DNA of 64,000 nucleotides from assembly GCA_016722515.1 (NCBI GenBank), contig JADKJE010000002.1, positions 186,001-250,000 on the forward strand, written 5' to 3'. The notes beneath the pieces were generated by a model. It did no database searches, was not told where the DNA came from, and saw only the letters and a list, made by a program, of their open reading frames with translations. Every line of letters starts with the position of its first letter. Position 1 is the first letter of the stretch. Below, piece after piece: positions 25,602-34,894 of this stretch. The position numbers and the translations under genes were made by a program. The DNA is from Alphaproteobacteria bacterium. Lineage in GTDB: Bacteria; Pseudomonadota; Alphaproteobacteria; Rickettsiales; JADKJE01.

Positions 25602-26847
25602 AACGCAATGCCTCCGCAGGATTTTGTTTAGCAGCTTTCCATGCGGGAGGAATAGTGGCGAGGAAGGATAAGCTGAGCGCCATACCCATGACGCTAAAAA
25701 CAGTTCCCCACGTGAGTTCCGCAGGAAGTTCACTTAAAAAATAGATGACAGGATCAAAAAGGGTGGTCCCGGTTATCTGTTGCAAGAACTGCCTGATATT
25801 TTCAATATTCAGAGAAAAAATAATACCCAAAATGGTACCAAAGACGGTACCTGTAACGCCGATAAATGCTCCGCAAATAAAGAAGATTTTCATGATACTG
25901 AAGCGGGACGCGCCAATAGTACGCATGATGGCTATGTTTTTTGATTTATCCTGTACTAGCATGGTCAGGCTTGAAATAATATTAAAGGCAGCGACCAGTA
26001 TAATGAGGGTGAGGATTAAAAACATCACATTACGCTCCACCTTCACTGCATCGAAAAAACTGGCATTTTGTTGCTGCCAGTCAGTTACAAAGAACCAACT
26101 ACCGATTTGTTTCTGAATGGCAGCAACAACGGGAGCTGTATGATTAATGTCTTTTGTGGTGACTTCTAAATCCGAGACTTTATTGGGTAACTTAAAATAA
26201 AGTTGTGCCGCTTCCAGAGGCATCAGGATCGTTGAGTTGTCATATTCGTACATCCCGATTTCAAACATCCCTATCACACGATAAGATTTAAGGCGCGGAA
26301 CCAATCCAAATGGGGTAGCCGTCGTTTGTGGTGAAATCAGGGTAACCATATCGCCAAGCGATACTCCCAGGTGCATCGCCAAATTTCGTCCCAAAATAAC
26401 GGAATCAGGCTCATTGAACTGATTAAGATCAGGCGCATAAATATGCGAAGAAATGACGGTTTTTCCTTTTAAGTCGTCTAAGCGAAAGCCACGCACCAAA
26501 GCACCCGTTGCGGCTCCGTTGGCGGTGACCATGACCTGTCCCTGGATAAAGGGAACAACCTTGGTAACATTAGGAACTTTACGAATCGTATTCGATAGGC
26601 TGTCATACTCGGTGATCCCTTCATGCGTGCCCGTTACGGTAATGTGACCGCTAATGCCGACAATACGCGATAATAATTCGGTATGAAACCCATTCATCAC
26701 AGCCATGACCACAATCAATGTGGCAACCCCGAGTCCAATGCCTAATAGCGAAAAAACGGCAATGAGCGAAATGGTGCCCTCTTTACGTTTTGAACGTAGA
26801 TATTTAAACGCAATAGAGGTTTCAAAACTGAGAGCCATTCGAGGCAT
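25594..26847 (-). CDS. lipoprotein-releasing system permease LolC/LolE
   Basis: Inner-membrane permease of 417 residues with the MacB/LolC-type topology: one N-terminal helix (about 25-48), a large periplasmic domain (about 50-270) and three C-terminal helices (about 273-300, 318-345, 378-402). FETSIAFKYLRSKRKEGTISLIA is the characteristic amphipathic N-terminus. Alphaproteobacteria usually carry a single LolC/E-type permease, so C or E cannot be decided. The start may be the ATG at 26838 instead of 26847. It lies between proS and lolD in one operon. Confidence 0.92.
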   Translation of the reverse strand: MPRMALSFETSIAFKYLRSKRKEGTISLIAVFSLLGIGLGVATLIVVMAVMNGFHTELLSRIVGISGHITVTGTHEGITEYDSLSNTIRKVPNVTKVVPFIQGQVMVTANGAATGALVRGFRLDDLKGKTVISSHIYAPDLNQFNEPDSVILGRNLAMHLGVSLGDMVTLISPQTTATPFGLVPRLKSYRVIGMFEIGMYEYDNSTILMPLEAAQLYFKLPNKVSDLEVTTKDINHTAPVVAAIQKQIGSWFFVTDWQQQNASFFDAVKVERNVMFLILTLIILVAAFNIISSLTMLVQDKSKNIAIMRTIGASRFSIMKIFFICGAFIGVTGTVFGTILGIIFSLNIENIRQFLQQITGTTLFDPVIYFLSELPAELTWGTVFSVMGMALSLSFLATIPPAWKAAKQNPAEALRYE

Positions 26848-26852
26848 CCTTA

Positions 26853-28136
26853 CTAAATTAAATGGTTAAGGGCGGATTCAACCGAAACATTCGATTTCTC
26901 GCCCGTCCGTCGATTTTTAATTTCAACCACACCCTCGCCCAGGCCTCGCGGCCCAATGGCGACATGCCATGGTGTGCCGATTAGGTCTTGTGTTGCAAAT
27001 TTACTGCCAGCGCCTTCGGTGCGGTCATCATAGAGTACCGATACATTTTTAGATACCAGGGATTGGTAAAGTTTTTCTGAAGCTGCATCGCACGCGCTGT
27101 CGCCTTGTTTGAGATTAAGGATCCCAACCTTGAAAGGAGCAATTGGTTCTGGCCAGATAATTCCATGCTGATCATGGTTGGCTTCTATGATGCCGCCCAC
27201 CAAACGGGAGACGCCAATGCCGTAAGAGCCCATCTCAACCAGGACATCTTTACCTTCTTTGGTGGTAACCTTCGCATTGAGAGCCTTAGAGTATTTCGTG
27301 CCAAAATTAAAAATATGTCCTACCTCAATGCCGCGGCGCACTTTTAACCGATCGGCAGGAACCGGACAATTATCAGGATTATGCATTTCATCGGCGGCTG
27401 CGTAAAGTGAGGTCGCCTGCTCAAACGAATGGATGTCGCCTAACATCATCTCTTCATAGGCGGCATCATAATAGAGTGCACTTTCTCCAGTATCGGCCAG
27501 AATATGAAATTCATGGCTGAGATTGCCGCCGATTGGGCCGGTGTCTGCTCTGACGGGAATGGGAGTTAGCCCCATGCGCTTGAATGTGTTAATATAGGCA
27601 AAGAACATTGTTTGGTAGGAGCGGATGGCGCTTTCCTGATCGGCATCAAAGCTGTAAGCATCTTTCATCAGAAATTCCCGACCACGCATAACACCAAAGC
27701 GCGGGCGCACTTCATCCCGGAATTTCCATTGGACGTGGTAGAGGTTCAGTGGCAGGTCTTTATAGCTGCGGACAGATTTACGGAAAATATCGGTAATCAC
27801 CTCTTCGTTCGTGGGTCCGTATAATAATGGGTGCTCATGACGATCTTCAATGCGCAGCATTTCTTTGCCGTAATCTTCATAGCGTCCGGACTCTTTCCAC
27901 AAATCAGCCGGTTGAATGGTTGGCATTAAAAGCTCAATGGCACCGGCACGGTTCATTTCTTCCCGCACGATTGTCTCTATATTTCTAAGAACCATCAGTC
28001 CCAAAGGAAGCCAGCTATAAATGCCAGAAACCAATTGCCGGACAAGGCCTGCACGCAACATTAGCTGGTGTGAAGCAATAGACGCATCAGCAGGGACTTC
28101 TTTCAGTATAGGAAGGAAAAAACGTGTTAATTGCAT
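26853..28136 (-). CDS. proS: prolyl-tRNA synthetase, short alphaproteobacterial form
   Basis: Class II synthetase charging tRNA-Pro. At 427 residues it lacks the INS editing domain of the long bacterial form, which is characteristic of Alphaproteobacteria. Motif 1 region GLMVLRNIETIVREEMNRAGA, motif 2 RDEVRPRFGVMRGREFLMKDAYSF (broken here by length), and motif 3 GSYGIGVSRLVGGIIE are visible, and the anticodon-binding domain occupies about 335-427. Without the editing domain, Ala-tRNA-Pro must be cleared by a separate enzyme. proS is followed by the lol genes after 5 bases. Confidence 0.95.
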   Translation of the reverse strand: MQLTRFFLPILKEVPADASIASHQLMLRAGLVRQLVSGIYSWLPLGLMVLRNIETIVREEMNRAGAIELLMPTIQPADLWKESGRYEDYGKEMLRIEDRHEHPLLYGPTNEEVITDIFRKSVRSYKDLPLNLYHVQWKFRDEVRPRFGVMRGREFLMKDAYSFDADQESAIRSYQTMFFAYINTFKRMGLTPIPVRADTGPIGGNLSHEFHILADTGESALYYDAAYEEMMLGDIHSFEQATSLYAAADEMHNPDNCPVPADRLKVRRGIEVGHIFNFGTKYSKALNAKVTTKEGKDVLVEMGSYGIGVSRLVGGIIEANHDQHGIIWPEPIAPFKVGILNLKQGDSACDAASEKLYQSLVSKNVSVLYDDRTEGAGSKFATQDLIGTPWHVAIGPRGLGEGVVEIKNRRTGEKSNVSVESALNHLI

Positions 28137-28266
28137 AATCTTAGAACCTCGAAGATGAATAAGGGCATAGCAAGTAATTAATGTGTATCACGCACCTAAG
28201 CAATTAAAATCTGCATAAACTGTATAAAATTCTTTATTTATGGGCGTTTTTGTGGTATAAAACATC

Positions 28267-28300
28267 CGCAAGGTGAAAGGCTCTCAATGCGTACCTTGCG
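28267..28300 (+). promoter_or_regulatory. hairpin in the guaB leader
   Basis: CGCAAGGT (28267-28274) pairs perfectly with ACCTTGCG (28293-28300) around an 18-base loop, 59 bases before the guaB start. No T-run follows, so it is not a standard terminator. It could be an operator palindrome or an mRNA structure affecting guaB; function is not shown. Confidence 0.4.
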
Positions 28301-28358
28301 TTCCCTTTCATACTACATTCAATTAACCGCCCGTCTTGGGTGATGAAAGGTTGCCAAT

Positions 28359-29828
28359 ATGAATCTCGATAGAACTCCTGCCCTTACCTTTGATGACGTA
28401 CTTCTTGTCCCTGCTTATTCAAATATCTTGCCGGCTGATGCTAAAACGGAAACCTACCTGACGGCAGGTATAAAATTGGGAATACCCCTTATTTCATCAG
28501 CCATGGATACGGTAACGGAAAGTGGGTTAGCCATTGTTATGGCACAGCATGGAGGTATCGGCTGCATTCATAAGAACATGACCCCAGAAGAGCAGGCAGA
28601 TGAAGTCCGCAAAGTAAAGAAATTTGAAACAGGAATGGTGGTGAATCCGGTGACGATTCATCCTGAAGCCACCTTAGCTGATGCTCTGGCTTTAATGCAG
28701 GAATACCGAATTACTGGTATTCCGGTTGCGGAGAAAAAGACAGGGAAATTGGTGGGAATCCTATCCAACCGTGATGTCCGTTTTGCCAGCAATCTCAAGC
28801 AGCCCGTGAGTGAGCTTATGACCAAAGAGAATCTGGTCACGGTTGAAGAAAATGTCGATAGGGATGTCGCTAAAACCTTATTACATAAGCATCGTATCGA
28901 GAAATTGCTGGTAGTTGATAAATCGTATCGCTGCATTGGTCTGATTACCGTAAAAGACATGGAGCGCTCCCATGCGCACCCCAACGCGTGTAAAGACGCC
29001 CAGGGGCGACTGAGGGTTGCTGCGGCCACGGGTACGGGTGATAAAGGATTCGAGCGTGCACAGATGTTGGTAGATGCCGGTGTTGACGTGATTATTGTCG
29101 ACACCGCTCATGGCCATTCCCAAGGGGTATTGGATACAGTAAAACGCATTAAACAGTCATGTGGCACTGTAGCGGTGATTGGCGGCAATATTGCGACTGC
29201 AGAGGCAGCTAAAGCGCTCATTAAAGCCGGTGCAGATGCTGTGAAAGTAGGGATTGGCCCGGGATCAATCTGCACCACCCGTATTGTTGCGGGTGTCGGT
29301 GTGCCTCAATTGTCGGCGATTCTGGAAGTGGTTGAAGTCTGCCATAAAGAAGGGATCAAAGTGATTGCCGATGGTGGAATTAAATATTCAGGTGATTTGG
29401 CAAAAGCAATCGCTGCCGGCGCGGATTGCGTGATGGTGGGATCGCTCTTAGCTGGCGCAGAAGAAAGCCCTGGCGAAGTTATTTTATATCAAGGACGATC
29501 GTATAAATCGTATCGTGGTATGGGATCGGTAGGAGCAATGGCTAGAGGTTCGGCAGATCGTTATTTCCAACAGGAAGTGCGTGATTCAATGAAATTAGTT
29601 CCGGAAGGGGTGGAAGGGCGTGTGCCGTTCAAGGGGCCAGCAGCCGGCGTTGTCCATCAGCTGATTGGCGGACTCAAGGCCGCAATGGGCTATACTGGCA
29701 ATGCCGATATAGCGAGCATGCAGACCCAATGCACCTTCAGGATGATTACTTCGGCAGGACTGCGTGAAAGCCATATTCATGACATTATTTTGACACGGGA
29801 GGCTCCAAATTATAATAATCCTACCTAG
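28359..29828 (+). CDS. guaB: inosine-5'-monophosphate dehydrogenase
   Basis: Converts IMP to XMP with NAD+, the committed step to guanine nucleotides. The 489-residue protein has the TIM barrel with two inserted CBS domains (about 93-205). The active-site loop GIGPGSICTTRIVAGVGVPQ contains the catalytic Cys (near 306), and the flap motif YRGMGSVGAM follows. A C-terminal helix with REAP (near the end) is typical. It is monocistronic, with a hairpin in its 222-base upstream region. Confidence 0.96.
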   Translation: MNLDRTPALTFDDVLLVPAYSNILPADAKTETYLTAGIKLGIPLISSAMDTVTESGLAIVMAQHGGIGCIHKNMTPEEQADEVRKVKKFETGMVVNPVTIHPEATLADALALMQEYRITGIPVAEKKTGKLVGILSNRDVRFASNLKQPVSELMTKENLVTVEENVDRDVAKTLLHKHRIEKLLVVDKSYRCIGLITVKDMERSHAHPNACKDAQGRLRVAAATGTGDKGFERAQMLVDAGVDVIIVDTAHGHSQGVLDTVKRIKQSCGTVAVIGGNIATAEAAKALIKAGADAVKVGIGPGSICTTRIVAGVGVPQLSAILEVVEVCHKEGIKVIADGGIKYSGDLAKAIAAGADCVMVGSLLAGAEESPGEVILYQGRSYKSYRGMGSVGAMARGSADRYFQQEVRDSMKLVPEGVEGRVPFKGPAAGVVHQLIGGLKAAMGYTGNADIASMQTQCTFRMITSAGLRESHIHDIILTREAPNYNNPT

Positions 29829-29990
29829 AATGATCTTGAAACCTGCTGATTTATAAAGGTTTTCGATTCTTGCGACCATAAAAGCTTGCTGTTTGGTTTT
29901 TGCTTTAGTATGATGGTTGTCTTCGGTTGCGTAGCTGAAGATGTTAATATTTTTTTCATATTTAAAGCGTTATTTAAAGGTTCCAGGTAC

Positions 29991-31109
29991 ATGTCTCGTT
30001 TTGAAACAGTTATTATGAACATACGCAGCTTGTTAAAGAAGTGGTTTAAGCCCCGCCGCATTATTGTGGTTTCGGATGCCGCTATTTTTACGATTCATTT
30101 GCATCCATGGTTTCAAGGATCGGTGGCGGCTGTTGCGTTTGTTCTTACTGCCTGGATGGTGTATGCAAGTGGTCAGTTTGTGGTGTTTGAAACCCTGCTC
30201 ACAACCAAGGAAGGCGAAATTGTCCATGCGACCAAAGCCAATAAAAATTTGGTGGCACAAATGGATGAGCTGCAGAAGCATTTGCAGACACTGAACAAAT
30301 ATCTAAAATCAAGTCCAACACACGGGCATCAAACCGCCGATGCTGAGAAAGGCGACAAGCGGATTAAGCCATTATCAAAGCTTGAGAATAAGGGTGATTC
30401 AGATAAAGAGCTAAATGCAAAAGTTGAACAATTATCGGAACAGACCAACAGTCTGTTAAATGAAATTTATGATAATGTGTCGAGCAAAATCGATACGGTA
30501 GAAGATGGTTTTGACGTTGCCGGGCTTGATCTTGATAATTTAAACGTTGGCGATCAAAAGTTAGTCACCGAAAAAAAAGGAATAGTCGGACAAGGTGGGC
30601 CATTCATACCCTTGGTGAGCAAGTTGTTTTCATCACAAATCAGCCCGTCGATGCTGCAGGCAAAAGTTGATTATTTAATGAAGCTTGAAACCCTTGCTCG
30701 TTCACTCCCATTTGCAAGGCCGATGCCGTCTGCGGGTTTATCCAGCGGGTTTGGAGTTAGGCGCGACCCAATGACAAATATTTTAGCTATTCATAAGGGC
30801 CTTGATTTTGTTGGCCCTGAAGGCGGTAAAGTCTATACAACCGGGGATGGCCGTGTTCTTCGGGCGGGTCGCTACGGCGCTTATGGCCGATTTGTGGAAA
30901 TTTATCATGGTAACGGAGTTAGCACCCGTTACGGGCATCTAAGTCAAATCTTCGTACGCAACGGTCAGCGCCTCCGTAGGGGGCAGGTGATCGGATTGCA
31001 GGGAAGCACTGGTCGGAGTACGGGGAGCCATCTTCATTATGAAGTGAGGGTGGATGGGGACGCCGTGGATCCTAAGAAATTTTTAAAGGCAGGTACGTAT
31101 GTTTTCTAG
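29991..31109 (+). CDS. M23 family metallopeptidase with N-terminal anchor
   Basis: LytM/M23 peptidoglycan endopeptidase of 372 residues. A membrane anchor lies at about 38-60 (SVAAVAFVLTAWMVYASG), then a periplasmic coiled coil (about 68-160), then the M23 domain (about 230-372). Zinc ligands His268 and Asp272 (HKGLDF) and His347/His349 (SHLHYEV) are present, so it should be an active hydrolase rather than an EnvC-type activator. The chosen ATG 29991 follows an AGG site; the frame extends 35 codons upstream. It overlaps the bactofilin gene, a common morphogenesis pair. Confidence 0.92.
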   Translation: MSRFETVIMNIRSLLKKWFKPRRIIVVSDAAIFTIHLHPWFQGSVAAVAFVLTAWMVYASGQFVVFETLLTTKEGEIVHATKANKNLVAQMDELQKHLQTLNKYLKSSPTHGHQTADAEKGDKRIKPLSKLENKGDSDKELNAKVEQLSEQTNSLLNEIYDNVSSKIDTVEDGFDVAGLDLDNLNVGDQKLVTEKKGIVGQGGPFIPLVSKLFSSQISPSMLQAKVDYLMKLETLARSLPFARPMPSAGLSSGFGVRRDPMTNILAIHKGLDFVGPEGGKVYTTGDGRVLRAGRYGAYGRFVEIYHGNGVSTRYGHLSQIFVRNGQRLRRGQVIGLQGSTGRSTGSHLHYEVRVDGDAVDPKKFLKAGTYVF

Positions 31110-31581
31110 CACTAAAGGGGAAAGTCGCCACGTTGTTCAAAATACGGCTGTTACGCCGTCTATTATAGCAGAAAGCATGAGTATTCTCGGCAATCTGGTT
31201 GGAGAAGGCGGAAACATTGAAATTCAAGGCAGTATTGAGGGCAATATCCACGCTCATAGCGTAACGGTTAGAGAAAGTGGCTATGTTAAAGGTGATATCG
31301 TCTCTGAGAATATCGTGATAGCAGGCAAGACCTTAGGGTTGATCAAAGCTAAAAACGTAAAACTTTCTAAAACCGCTAGGGTTTCAGGTGTTATCATGTA
31401 TGAAAAATTGACCATTGAAGATGGCGCATTGTTGGATGCTCAATGCAAGCGTTTTGACAGTACCACCATTACTCAGCAATATGATCATATCGAATATACC
31501 GAAGAATTTCAGGCGCCTAAAGTTGTCCGCATGCATGATGTCGTCGATAAGCAAAATATTGGCATTGAAGAGTTGAACTAA
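31099..31581 (+). CDS. bactofilin
   Basis: Bactofilins polymerise without nucleotide into cytoskeletal filaments and localise peptidoglycan enzymes. The 160-residue protein has the right-handed beta-helix bactofilin core (about residues 32-125) with repeated short turns (LVGEGGNIEIQGSIEGNI, VRESGYVKGDI, AKNVKLSKTARVSGV). Disordered tails flank it. It overlaps the M23 gene by 11 bases, implying translational coupling; in relatives such a pair controls cell shape or stalk/constriction sites. Confidence 0.94.
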   Translation: MFSSTKGESRHVVQNTAVTPSIIAESMSILGNLVGEGGNIEIQGSIEGNIHAHSVTVRESGYVKGDIVSENIVIAGKTLGLIKAKNVKLSKTARVSGVIMYEKLTIEDGALLDAQCKRFDSTTITQQYDHIEYTEEFQAPKVVRMHDVVDKQNIGIEELN

Positions 31582-31660
31582 GCTTTCTTATCGCATTGGT
31601 AGGCGTTGACAGCCATCAAAGCTGCTGTTTGTAGCGGTGGTAAATTCTTTTAAATACTCA

Positions 31661-31688
31661 TTGACACCGCGTGTGAATTGTATATGCT
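31661..31688 (+). promoter_or_regulatory. sigma70-type promoter for the downstream lipoprotein gene
   Basis: A consensus -35 TTGACA (31661-31666), 16-base spacer and -10 TATGCT (31683-31688). A CAGGAG ribosome site (31708-31713) and GTG start at 31719 follow. Confidence 0.65.
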
Positions 31689-31718
31689 CTGGCGTGTTTA
31701 TTTTTTGCAGGAGTTTGT

Positions 31719-32195
31719 GTGGTAAGAAAATCATTGCTATCATTGTGTTGTGTCGTTGCGTTTGCTGCCGGTTGTACGCATCAAAAAGTCGAAGTTAATC
31801 AAATTGGGGATGCCGATCTTTCATGCCCCGATCTAGCAAAACAAATTGTCGATTTAAAGATATTGAAATCAGACGTGGATGAAAAAACAGGCTTTTCTGG
31901 TCGCAATGTCGGCATGGGTCTTTTATTTTGGCCGGGAATTATCGTCAATGAAATGAATGGTAGTAAGGCGTTGGATCTAGCAAATGAGCGCTCATCGAGA
32001 TTAATTACAATCTATGAAAAGCGTCCCTGTGATAAAGCGATTATGGCAAGTGAAGATCAACGTTACCAAGATGTGATGAAGAAAAAGAAAGAGGATCAAG
32101 CTAAAGCGCAAGCCAGCTCAGCTTCATCATCTAACGTAAAGCAAGGCACTACCCCAGAGAATAAAACCACCAAGGCTACGGCTGTGAATGATTAA
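31719..32195 (+). CDS. small outer-membrane lipoprotein of unknown function
   Basis: A 158-residue protein starting at GTG 31719. The signal peptide ends in the lipobox AAGC (Cys19), followed by T, which predicts outer-membrane sorting. The mature part has a conserved-looking SCPDLAKQIVDL segment, a short hydrophobic stretch NVGMGLLFWPGIIVNEM (about 64-80), YEKRPC, and a low-complexity K/A/S/T-rich C-terminal tail (about 118-158). A glycine-rich hydrophobic loop plus paired cysteines recalls small alphaproteobacterial lipoproteins of unknown role. It has its own promoter and no close operon partner. Confidence 0.75.
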   Translation: MVRKSLLSLCCVVAFAAGCTHQKVEVNQIGDADLSCPDLAKQIVDLKILKSDVDEKTGFSGRNVGMGLLFWPGIIVNEMNGSKALDLANERSSRLITIYEKRPCDKAIMASEDQRYQDVMKKKKEDQAKAQASSASSSNVKQGTTPENKTTKATAVND

Positions 32196-32464
32196 TAAGT
32201 CATTCACACATTTCAAAATCGTTGATGGTGGCGCGTGCTATGCACTAATGTCCAATAAGCAACTTATGGATCTATAGTGATTATTATTATGCGCCACGAC
32301 AACATTCCGTCAGATGAAGCAACCGCTTGATCGGGCCTAGCCGTGAGACTATCACTGTTTATGTTTAAAAGAGGGTCGATTCGACCGTAATTAAGCTGGG
32401 TAGAAATACTTTAGTAACCATTCTTTCGTATCATTAATGGATTAAAGCCCCTTAAGGATGACCC

Positions 32465-33910
32465 ATGGGTGGGATGCTTCGCTATTTTTCGATATTTACG
32501 GTCCTGGCTATTATTATAGCGGCTTTTGGGGTTGGTAAGTATATCCGCGTACTGACAGAGAAACATATCATTCTGCCGATTGTCGAAGAAAACACGTCCT
32601 ATTACGCCAGCCAGTATTATCAGAGCATCTGGGCAAAATATATGCACAACATCCAGATGAAATCGCAGTCGCGAAGACAATTTGTGGAGGAGACGATTAT
32701 TTACTTTAACCGTTTGCCGATGATTAAGGTGCAAATCATTAGCCCACAAGGCAAAACCTACATTACCACCAATAAATACGATATAGCCGTTTATGACGAT
32801 AAAATAGCTGGCGGGGAAAAGGGCACAAATACCGCTAAGATTTTACCTAATACCAGCTTTAGAGATAAAGACGGCAATCTGGCCAGCGGTTCATTGATAC
32901 AAAATAAATTCCCAATTATTGATTCAGGGAAGGTGATTGCCTACATCGATATGTATTATAACATCACGATGGCCTGGGATTACTTAAATTATTTCCAAAT
33001 GGCCGTTTCTGGAGGCTTGTTACTTATTGGTGTTTTTATTTATTTTCTCACCTTCTATAAATCCTACAGTGCCTCAAAAATTATTAACAGGCAGCAAGAG
33101 GCCAATCAAGAATTGATTGATGCCAAAAACAGGGCGGAATTACAAAATCAGGAAAAATCAAAATTCCTTGCCAATATCAGCCACGAATTGAGGACGCCTT
33201 TAAATGCGGTTATTGGATTTTCTGAAATTATGCGTGACGAACAATTTGGGCCTTTAGGGAGCGAGCAATATCGTGATTATATTCGCGATATCCATACGTC
33301 CGGCGTCCATTTATTAAGTTTAATCAATGACATTCTCGACTTTTCTAAAGCAGATGCCAATAAGCTGGAAGTCGAAATGATTGATGTCGATTTAACCAAG
33401 GCGGTGAAAACGGCCATGCGTCTGGTATTGCCTCGGGCTCAAGATGCCAAAGTGGAGCTCAAAGAAAATATTCCAAAACAACACATCATCCTGAAGGCGG
33501 ATCCAAAACGTTTAAAGCAGGTTATCCTCAATCTATTAACCAATGCGGTTAAATTTACCCCCGAAGGTGGAGAAGTCTTGTTGGTTGTCTGGCCTGATAG
33601 CGGGGATGGAAAAATCACCATCGAAGTGAAAGATACTGGCATTGGTATCGCTCCCAAAGATATTGCCAAAGCAATGGCAACCTTCGGTCAGGTTGACAAT
33701 AAACTCAGTCGGCGTTATGAAGGTACAGGCCTTGGTCTTCCTTTAAGTAAGAAATTGGTTGAATTAATGAATGGAACGTTTGAGATTAAAAGCGAAGTTA
33801 ATCTTGGAACCACCGTTACGATCAAGTTTCCGGCCGTAAAAGGAAGCCCTCTCCCCTTGGGAGATGCCTCTGAAAAACCATCGGATAATGCCAATGCAAC
33901 TCACGAATAA
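32465..33910 (+). CDS. membrane sensor histidine kinase
   Basis: A 481-residue hybrid-less kinase. Membrane helices at about 6-25 and 179-200 flank a 150-residue periplasmic sensor region. The HisKA helix contains FLANISHELRTPLNAVIGF with phospho-acceptor His240, followed by the ATPase domain: N box NLLTNAVKFTPEGG, G1 DTGIGI and G2 GTGLGLPLSKKLVEL. The HELRTPLNA context and REMDEQFGPLG-like segment (RDEQFGPLGSEQYRDYI) resemble the alphaproteobacterial PleC/PdhS type, so signalling to the nearby DivK/PleD is possible. The 269-base region upstream holds a GTGGCGC/GCGCCAC inverted repeat with a long loop. Its 3' end overlaps panB. Confidence 0.9.
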   Translation: MGGMLRYFSIFTVLAIIIAAFGVGKYIRVLTEKHIILPIVEENTSYYASQYYQSIWAKYMHNIQMKSQSRRQFVEETIIYFNRLPMIKVQIISPQGKTYITTNKYDIAVYDDKIAGGEKGTNTAKILPNTSFRDKDGNLASGSLIQNKFPIIDSGKVIAYIDMYYNITMAWDYLNYFQMAVSGGLLLIGVFIYFLTFYKSYSASKIINRQQEANQELIDAKNRAELQNQEKSKFLANISHELRTPLNAVIGFSEIMRDEQFGPLGSEQYRDYIRDIHTSGVHLLSLINDILDFSKADANKLEVEMIDVDLTKAVKTAMRLVLPRAQDAKVELKENIPKQHIILKADPKRLKQVILNLLTNAVKFTPEGGEVLLVVWPDSGDGKITIEVKDTGIGIAPKDIAKAMATFGQVDNKLSRRYEGTGLGLPLSKKLVELMNGTFEIKSEVNLGTTVTIKFPAVKGSPLPLGDASEKPSDNANATHE

Positions 33911-34724
33911 ACGCCTTACTACCATCGATATCCAAATGGCAAAAGATCAAACCCCACTGGTTTGTCTGACGTGCTATACTGCGCCTGTGGCAAAATTGCT
34001 GGACATGCAGACTGATATTTTGCTGGTGGGCGATAGTCTGGGCATGATTCTCTATGGAATGGAGACGACTCTGCCGGTGACGGTTGAGATGATGATTGCC
34101 CATGGTCGAGCCGTTGTTAAATCATCCAAGAAAGCCTTGGTTGTCGTGGATATGCCTTTTTCCAGTTACCAAACATCCAAAGAGCAGGCCTTTGAGAATG
34201 CCGCCTCTATCCTTGCCCAGACGGGGTGCTCCGCAGTAAAATTAGAGGGCGGTGAGGAAATGGCTGAAACAGTAGAGTTTCTGGTAAAACGCGGTATTCC
34301 AGTCATGGGGCATATCGGCGTAATGCCGCAGCATGTCCATGCGCGCGGAGGCTATCGGTTCGCGGGCAAAGAGCAGGAAGAAGCCAATAGAATGATAGAA
34401 GATGCGTTTGCCTTACAGGAGGCTGGTGCTTTTTCGTTGGTGATGGAATGTGTAGAGCAGGGGGTGGCAAAGGACATAACGGCGAAATTATCAATCCCTA
34501 CGATTGGTATTGGTTCCTCACGCGAATGCGATGGCCAGGTGCTGGTAACGGAAGACATGCTAGGACTGGCGCCAAATGAGCATAAGCCTCGATTCATAAA
34601 GCAATATGCCGATGTGGCGACCATTATCGAGAATGCAGCAAAACAGTATGCCGATGAAGTAAAATCCAGACGCTTCCCCGAAGAAATCCATAGTTTTAAG
34701 CGTTCTGGTAAAGTTAGTACTTGA
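33888..34724 (+). CDS. panB: 3-methyl-2-oxobutanoate hydroxymethyltransferase
   Basis: Ketopantoate hydroxymethyltransferase, first committed step of pantothenate synthesis, about 278 residues. VCLTCYTAPVAKLLD, DILLVGDSLGM (Mg-binding Asp), GHIGVMPQHVHARGGYRF and IPTIGIGSSRECDGQVLV are the family blocks. The start is probably ATG 33888 or ATG 33894, inside the last codons of the kinase gene; an upstream in-frame ATG (33864) would add a non-conserved extension. A hairpin terminator follows. Confidence 0.94.
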   Translation: MPMQLTNKRLTTIDIQMAKDQTPLVCLTCYTAPVAKLLDMQTDILLVGDSLGMILYGMETTLPVTVEMMIAHGRAVVKSSKKALVVVDMPFSSYQTSKEQAFENAASILAQTGCSAVKLEGGEEMAETVEFLVKRGIPVMGHIGVMPQHVHARGGYRFAGKEQEEANRMIEDAFALQEAGAFSLVMECVEQGVAKDITAKLSIPTIGIGSSRECDGQVLVTEDMLGLAPNEHKPRFIKQYADVATIIENAAKQYADEVKSRRFPEEIHSFKRSGKVST

Positions 34725-34758
34725 CGTTTTGGCTTATTTTATCTAGTTTCCTAGTGAA

Positions 34759-34800
34759 AGCGCCTGTTCTTACCCCACGTAGGGGCGCTCTTTTTATTTT
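34759..34800 (+). terminator. rho-independent terminator after panB
   Basis: AGCGCC (34759-34764) pairs with GGCGCT (34784-34789), with a further CCCC/GGGG alternative inside, followed by CTTTTTATTTTT. It lies directly before tRNA-His. Confidence 0.75.
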
Positions 34801-34808
34801 TAGTTTAT

Positions 34809-34886
34809 GGCGGGCATAGCTCAGTTGGTTAGAGCACCAGTTTGTGGCACTGGGGGTCGCCGGTTCGATCCCGGTTGCTCGCCCCA
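34809..34886 (+). tRNA. tRNA-His (anticodon GTG)
   Basis: A full cloverleaf with the His-specific extra G(-1) (34809) opposite C73, acceptor GCGGGCA/TGCTCGC, anticodon loop with GTG between CCAGT/ACTGG stems, T-loop GTTCGATCC and encoded CCA. The next gene begins 8 bases after the CCA. Confidence 0.97.
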
Positions 34887-34894
34887 TCTTCTAT

